From positions 864,093 to 928,092 of the forward strand of contig NW_006763150.1 in the NCBI RefSeq assembly GCF_000264905.1: a stretch of 64,000 bases of DNA, in the 5' to 3' direction. Origin of the DNA: Stereum hirsutum FP-91666 SS1. Lineage: Eukaryota; Basidiomycota; Agaricomycetes; Russulales; Stereaceae. The notes beneath the pieces are model-generated. The model made no database searches. It saw only the letters and a program-made list of their open reading frames with translations, and had not been told where the DNA came from. Position numbers and translations under genes: made by a program. Of this stretch, positions 58,242 through 64,000 are shown one piece after another. The first letter of the stretch is position 1, and every line of letters begins with the position of its first letter.

Positions 58242-60552
58242 TCAGGAATCCCCCTCGTGCATCCTTCGTCTCTTCATCGCCTGCTTTGTATCGGATTCGA
58301 TCTCACTATACCTCTTCATCACCGCTTTCGAAGCATCCGCCGGCTGCGCTACCGGATGGTTCACTGCTCCGTCCTTCATTGCAGACCACTCGTCGTTTTT
58401 CAACGCACCCTCCAGAGAACCCTCCATCCAATCATGTGTCGCCCAGTCCTTCACGGCCTCCTTCTCGTTAAGATGGCACGCGCGCCAGAGACCTGTCGCC
58501 AACCTTTCTAATACACCTGCGAAGAATGAGGTGGTAAGCTGGAGCCCTGTTTGCTTGCCTGTGATTAGTTGTCCACCGAGGCCTGTCCACATGATCTTGT
58601 CTATTTCCGGGTCCTCGGTCTTGCTAAAATCAAAGTTGGATAACAGTTTGAGGCGGTAGTTGGCTGTGAGGCAGTTGGGCGCATGTCGGATCGCGATCCA
58701 CAGCATCACCCAAAAGAACGACTCGATGTCATCGCTTTTCTCGTGGTGTTTGCTACATAGGATTTTTGAGAAGGGCTAGTGAGAAAAAGTGATACGTCCC
58801 CTGCGTGACCGTCAGATATCGTAAATGGAGAAGAGAAAGCATGGTTGTGTGACATACCGTGCGTTCGCTAGCCCTCGTTGGCGTGTCACCTAGACTGGCG
58901 AGCTCCCAATCAATAAGATAGCCTCGTCCTTCAACAATGACGATGTTGCCGACGGATATGTCCCGGTGAAGGATTCCCGCCTGCGACGCCTCTCGATGTG
59001 CTGAAGCAAGGTCGTCAGCGAATAAGCATCTGCGTCAAAGAGTATGGAGGGGAGAAGAACCTCGCAATGCGTCCCGAATCACAGTTATAAACTGATAAGT
59101 CGAGTTGAACTCGGTGAGAGATTGCCCAACCTTGTCCAAGACGATTCGATAGTGAATAAGCTCTCGGAGCCCGCCATCACCTCCGCAAGTCTGAAGAGGG
59201 CCCTCGACGTCTCCCCAAGCAACGACCCCAAGAACGTTCGAAACGCCCGAGTCACGGAGCTTTCCGTAGATTTCGTGCTCCGGAGGGTACTCTGCATATC
59301 TCCAAGTGTCTTTCAGAAGGACGTGTTTCCCGGTTACGGGGTTGTATGCTTCGTAACATCGAGTACCGCGACCGACTGGATATCCATGGGTGGAAGTGAA
59401 TGGGCTTGAGATGTAGAACGCGTAAGAGCCAACGGAGACCTTGAAGACTGGATCATCGACCTTGAGAATAAGAGATATGCGAGCGGAGGAGACATGAGGG
59501 TCATCGTCAGGAGCGCGCTCGAAGGTGGTGTCTAGCCCACGCTCAGCGGACGAAGCCCGAGTGAACCGCCAAAAGAATTCAGGGACTTCGTTGCTCTTGG
59601 TCATGTCGATCAAGGGTGTCACTACGGTGCCGCTACGAGAATGGCAGAGAAGGCGAGCGAAGTTTTTGCGATAGTAAAAGGAATAGACGCGTGTGCGCTG
59701 CTGAGCTGCCTGTATGGCATTATGATACACAGTGAGCTGTCCTCGCGTCTGCTGAGCAGTCTCCGTTTTGCGCTCCAAGGGTTCAGAGCTGGCTTCAGGT
59801 GGCAGACGGAAAGGCTCGCTCTTCTCGAGTATTTTGGCTTCGCCGAACAGCGCTGCCGTTTTTGACCGACAGGGCCGAGCGTCATCGTACATGTCGGGAG
59901 CGTAGAGCGCAAGATCGGGTTTTACGTCACTGTTGCCCAAGGGCGTTTTCGAGTCTGGATCTGCGTGGTTGTGGATATCCTTCAATTTCCAGCCCTTACC
60001 CAGGCAGGGTTGCATCGCCTTGATCTATGGAACAATCAGCACGAACAGGACGGCAGATGAGCACAAACCACGCACAAATAAATTATAAGATTGGTCTTCC
60101 AGTGTAACATCTTTAAGTTTCTTCAGCGGCCCAAGGTCATGCTGCGGGGTTGGCATCCCTGAGCCATCACGAACTCGAAGTCGATCGAGCAATTCACGGG
60201 TCGGTATCTCCACGAACTTTCCTTTCAATTCTTCTGCCGCACGCATGTATGCTGGATCATTGTACAAGTGGTTAGAAGTGAATGGCTGAGTCGTCGTGTG
60301 GCCCTTCCGAATCGGTGTCGATGTGGTAGGTACCCCAGAAAGGCTGTGAGCGGTAGGTATCCCAGAGAGGCTATGAGTATCGATATCATCATCGCGGAGA
60401 GCGGTCGACTGGTGCTGATGCGACGACGGACTAGAGGGGTGCGGAGTGGACGGTAACGGCGAGGACTTCTTTGAGGTGCCGCCAGTACGGTGTGAGGACG
60501 CAGGCTCGAGGTCGTTTGACCCAGAGCTGGATGGTGATGCGGGCTCTGACAT
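58242..60552 (-). CDS. FunK1-type fungal protein kinase-like protein
   Basis: Member of the FunK1 kinase-like family expanded in Agaricomycetes; physiological role unknown. Exons 60552-60076, 60024-59061, 59000-58858 and 58775-58242 give 705 residues from the first ATG of the open frame. The N terminus is Ser/Thr/Pro-rich. Then come a FunK1 N-lobe-like segment (KPDLALYAPDMYDD, EAKILEKSEPFRLPPEASSE), GVVAWGDVEGP and YRIVLDKVGQSL, and the catalytic loop ILHRDISVGNIVI with the HRD Asp. YLIDWELAS takes the place of the DFG motif. After the last intron are SDDIESFFWVMLWIA and WTGLGGQL. The Asp of YLIDWE and the HRD Asp are present, so catalysis is possible. The open frame continues upstream without an ATG to an in-frame TAA at 60702-60700. 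The ATG at 60741 gives only a 13-codon peptide before that stop, so the start is less certain. Confidence 0.85.
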
Positions 60553-60699
60553 GGGCCTCTGCGTGAACTCCTGCGTAGGCCCCGGCGTGGGCTCTGACGT
60601 AGACGTCGAGGGGGATACGTTTGACGGCGCGCTGGGCAATGCTCCACGGATACCGCCAGCCTCTCTCCCTCGAGCGCTGCCGATGGTCTCTGAGGTTCC

Positions 60700-60741
60700 T
60701 TAGAATCTCGTGGGGGGAATAGCGGAGTGTCTGTTCGACAT
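60700..60741 (-). other. Short upstream open frame before the FunK1-type gene
   Basis: ATG at 60741 opens 13 codons (MSNRHSAIPPTRF) and ends in TAA at 60702-60700. It is in the same frame as the kinase body that follows. It may be a regulatory upstream ORF, the remnant of a longer N terminus cut by a stop, or a sequence error. Confidence 0.4.
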
Positions 60742-61076
60742 GCTGGAGTCAGACAGAAAGTTTGAGCTCCCCGCCACTCTCGCTTCGACTCCGGTCACGC
60801 GACTTGTGTTCGTCGCGTCCACCGACGACTTGTTCACGATTCACTAAGTCGCTCTTCATCGTCCGCTCCGATAATTATATTACCATAAATCGTAAGAGAA
60901 ATAGCCCATGGAAACCCTTTGCGGGTAGATAGGAACGGTGACGTGCAAATGCAGTAGTACCCCTACAGCTCGACTTTTAGTACACTCTGAATGTCTTCGG
61001 TTACCAGTACAGTGGACGGAAACGAAACGATGCAAAAATCCCTCTCAAAAAATAACAGGCGAAAACAAGACGGAAC
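60742..61076. other. Intergenic: FunK1 promoter and sulfite reductase 3' region
   Basis: About 335 bases between two minus-strand genes. Nothing recognised. Confidence 0.5.
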
Positions 61077-64000
61077 TCAGACGCTACTCTCTCGATAAAC
61101 ACCTTCGCCTCCCATCCGGTCGTACCACTCCTTGCCCTCTGTAGTGGCAGCGATGTAGCCCGCCCGGATGACGAAGTCACCAAAGTGCTCGCCTTCTAGT
61201 CGCTCGAGGGCGTAGTGCTTGATCATTGGCTTCAGGATAGCGAGAATCTCGGGTTCCGTGACGCTCTCTGAGATCACACAGAATTACGAGGTCAAAACCT
61301 GAGAGATGGTTTTGAGAAACGACACGAACGAACCTCTGTAAATCTTGTTCAGACGTTGACCATAGAACCCGCCGCCCAGCAGCATCAGATATGTCCCTGG
61401 AGCTTTGCCGACAAACGCAATCTCTGCAGAAGGGTTGTTAGAGAATCTGAAGTTGTGTTTAGATCGTAAGAAACGTACCAGCAATATACGGTCGGGCGCA
61501 ACCGTTCGGGCAACCAGTCATACGCATGACGATCGAATCGTGTCGAAGCCCGTTCTCTTCACATATGGCCTCAACCTTGTCAACGAGCAATGGTAGGTAT
61601 CGCTCGGACTCGGCCATAGCAAGACCTATAACCCGTCGGACGTGATCTTCAGAGACAAACGAAGAAAAAAGATATGCAGGCGAGACGTACCACAAGTAGG
61701 GAACGCAACACAGGCGGAAGAACTGAGCCTCAATGCCGAGAAATTGGTGTTATCCAACTTATACTCCGCCAACAACCTCTTGATCTCGGGCAAGTCGCCC
61801 GTCTCCACATCCGAGATGATCAAGTGCTGGTTCGCCGTCAGCCTGTACGTGCCCTTGTGCACCTTAGCGATCTCCCTCAATGCCGTCTTGAACATCTTCT
61901 CCGGAACGTCCTCGATACGGCCGTTCTCGATGAAAGCAGTGAAATGATGCTTGCCATTCTCGCCTGTAATCCATCCAAACTCATCCGTGTTGCGGTCGAA
62001 GCTGTAGGGTCGGGCGGGCTGGAGGGCATAACCTAGACGTTTTTCGACTTCGGCCACGAAGTTGTCGAGTCCCATGCGATCGATGGTGTACTTCAGACGG
62101 GCGTTTTTGCGGCTAGAGTTGATTTTCAGGATAGAGATCAGTCGACCGCGAAATTTGAGGAAAATGCGAAAGGATGTGAACGTACTCCTTGCGGTTGCCG
62201 TGGTCCCTCTGGACAAGCATGACTTTCTCGGCGACGGCGCAGCCTTGGTCGGGTGTAAGGAAGCCTATGACCGTGCCGGTGCGAGGATATGTCTTCTTGT
62301 TACCGTGGGTGACACCCATACCACCACCAATCGAAACATTGAAGCCGGCTAACTCTCCGTTCTCGTCCATGATCGCGATGAATCCAAGGTCGTTCGCAAA
62401 GACGTCGACGTCGTTCACAGGTGGGACGGCGACGGCGACCTTGAACTAAAGTAGAAGACACATATGAGCTCAGAGAACATGACTCGAAATCGCGGAAACA
62501 ACAAACCTTGCGAGGCAGATAAAATTCGCCATAGAGAGGCTCAAAATCTTGAAGAGCCTCGCCAGCAACGAGCTTCTTGTCCAACCAAATCTCATGGTAG
62601 GCGGAAGTCCTCGGAAGGAGATGCTCGCTGACGTCCTTCGCGAACTGATACACCTGAGCGTGCATCTTACTGCGAGTAGGCATGCACGAGCAAAGGACGT
62701 TACTGCACAGAGAGTTGTTAGTCGAAATGAGCGACAACGCGAAGATAAAAACTAACCGGTTCACATCGCCACACGCTGCCAAAGTATCCAACAAAGCGCG
62801 GTTGATATCTTGAATCGTCGGCTTGAGATGTTTCTTAATGACCCCATGGAACTGGAACGTCTGCCTCGTCGTCAACTTGAAGTTCCCACAGCCGTGCTCG
62901 TCCGAGATCTGGTCCATAGCCAGCCACTGCTGTGGCGTACACACGCCCGCAGGCATCCTGACCCGAATCATGAACGCAAACGCCGGTTCGACACCCTGCG
63001 CTAACCTCTCGTCCCGAATGTCCCTGTCGTCCTGCTGGTAGATACCGTGGAACTTCGTAAGCTGAGTATCCGACTCCGCAAGGGCGCCGGTAGTCGTGTC
63101 GGCGAGGCCCTCAGCGATGGTACCACGGAGGTAGCCAGACGCGATCTTGATGTGTTCGTTAGTGATCGGTTCGGGCTCCGCTTCGTGAACCTCGATAGAG
63201 TCGACACCGAGGGCCTTCCACAGCAGGGGCTCCCAAGCCTTATAACCCGTCTCCGGCCCGTCTGCGTCCTGATCGTCACCCAGTCCCAAATCGGCCACCC
63301 TCTCACCTCCGAGCTGCTCCAACCTTGCATCTAGATCCTTTCCAGGCTTGTTGTAGTAATGCGCGTCTTCCGGACGAGGCCAGTAGTGACTGTCGCCCAT
63401 AGCGAAGACGGTGAACTTGAGCTTGCTGAAGAGTTTCTCGCCTTTTGCGATTGCGGCGTTGATAGCCTTGAAGAACAGTCTGGCGTTCTGCGGGGGTTCG
63501 CCTTGACCGGCGGTGGAAGTGACGAACGCGACGTGCTCCTCCTGCGCGAGAGCCTCGATGCTCGTCGAATCGATAGTCGCCAACGTCGTCGACAGACCTC
63601 TCGCCTCCGCCCTCCGCGCCAACCTTTTCGCCTTCTTCTCGGCCGCACCGCCATCCGACGCATAGAGGACCAACAAGGGAGGAGCATCGATGGCCGAAAG
63701 CAGATCAGCGTACGCCTGTTGTGCCTTCTTCTTCCTCGCCTCCTTCACGCTCTCGCCCAAACTCCCGACCAACTCCGAAGCCAGCTGAGGCTTTGAACGC
63801 ACAAGTTGGGAGAGATGGTTCTGACGGTCCAGGAAGGCTTGGAGGTCGTTCTTGACCGCATCGGAATCCAACGAGAACGGCTCTTTGCCCTGCGCCTCCT
63901 TCGACGGGTTCCAGCGGTAGAGCGGCCAGTATCCTGAATCGACGGCGAGCTTCGTCTCCTTCAAGAGGTCCAAGGCGGCGGAGTCTTCGCTCTTGTAGGG
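61077..64000 (-). CDS. MET5: Sulfite reductase (NADPH) beta subunit / hemoprotein, 5' partial
   Basis: Reduces sulfite to sulfide in sulfate assimilation, with siroheme and a 4Fe-4S cluster. Exons 64000-62757, 62702-62507, 62445-62186, 62112-61691, 61625-61479, 61423-61334 and 61267-61077; 849 residues are visible and the N-terminal part lies off the window (yeast Met5 is about 1440). A flavodoxin-like domain comes first ([58 protein letters not shown]). The ferredoxin-like half-domains and siroheme domains follow ([56 protein letters not shown]). The cluster cysteines are in [16 protein letters not shown] and [10 protein letters not shown] (C-x5-C and C-x3-C). The C terminus reads [11 protein letters not shown]. 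Domain order matches fungal Met5. Confidence 0.96.

Noticed and set aside
58740..58790. Frameshift in the FunK1-type kinase at an A5 run
   Set aside because: Reading from the CACGCAG acceptor would need a deletion. Using the TTTTTCTCACTAG acceptor (exon start 58775) keeps frame without any change, so no break is needed.

Overview
The window is a piece of a basidiomycete fungal chromosome, most likely an Agaricomycete. The genes are dense in short introns (about 45-85 nt, GT..AG). The proteome is fungal: Zn2Cys6 regulators, the amino-acid permease chaperone Shr3, an Ecl1-type zinc protein, a Bem3-type RhoGAP, and a FunK1 kinase of the kind expanded in mushrooms. Exon chains below were joined by hand from splice sites. 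For all firm genes the summed exon lengths are multiples of three and the joined proteins read through family motifs.

Layout. 0-8 kb: pyruvate carboxylase (+, 5' end off the window), a tentative unidentified membrane-type gene (-), and spliceosomal SmB (+). 8-16.3 kb: gene-poor, with patches of possible decayed coding at 8.87-10.4 kb and a 742-bp TA-flanked terminal-inverted-repeat element at 13.3-14.0 kb. 16.3-17.2 kb: Ecl1-like gene (-). 17.2-21.9 kb: gene-poor with simple repeats. 21.9-36.4 kb: a block of minus-strand genes, SHR3, a BEM3-like PX/PH/RhoGAP, a RHO3-like GTPase and a Zn2Cys6 factor (TF-A). 37-42 kb: TSR4/PDCD2-type gene and a CUE/CCCH/DUF1771/Smr gene (+). 42.7-44.3 kb: eIF2alpha (-), flanked on both sides by copies of a segment derived from the 3' end of the Smr gene. 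45-51.2 kb: a coiled-coil protein and a second Zn2Cys6 factor (TF-B, +), paralogous to TF-A. 51.7-64 kb: clathrin heavy chain, a FunK1-type kinase and sulfite reductase beta subunit (-, 5' end off the window).

The genes are mostly housekeeping (anaplerosis, splicing, membrane traffic, translation initiation, ribosome assembly, sulfate assimilation) with a Rho module (GTPase plus RhoGAP) on one strand. No tRNA, rRNA or CRISPR was recognised.

The most notable structure is a set of very small exons. There is a 5-nt exon and a 17-nt exon holding the biotin lysine in pyruvate carboxylase, a 13-nt exon in RHO3, and 12-, 12-, 10- and 16-nt exons in TF-B, one of which is conserved in TF-A. The second is the duplicated Smr 3' segment around eIF2alpha.
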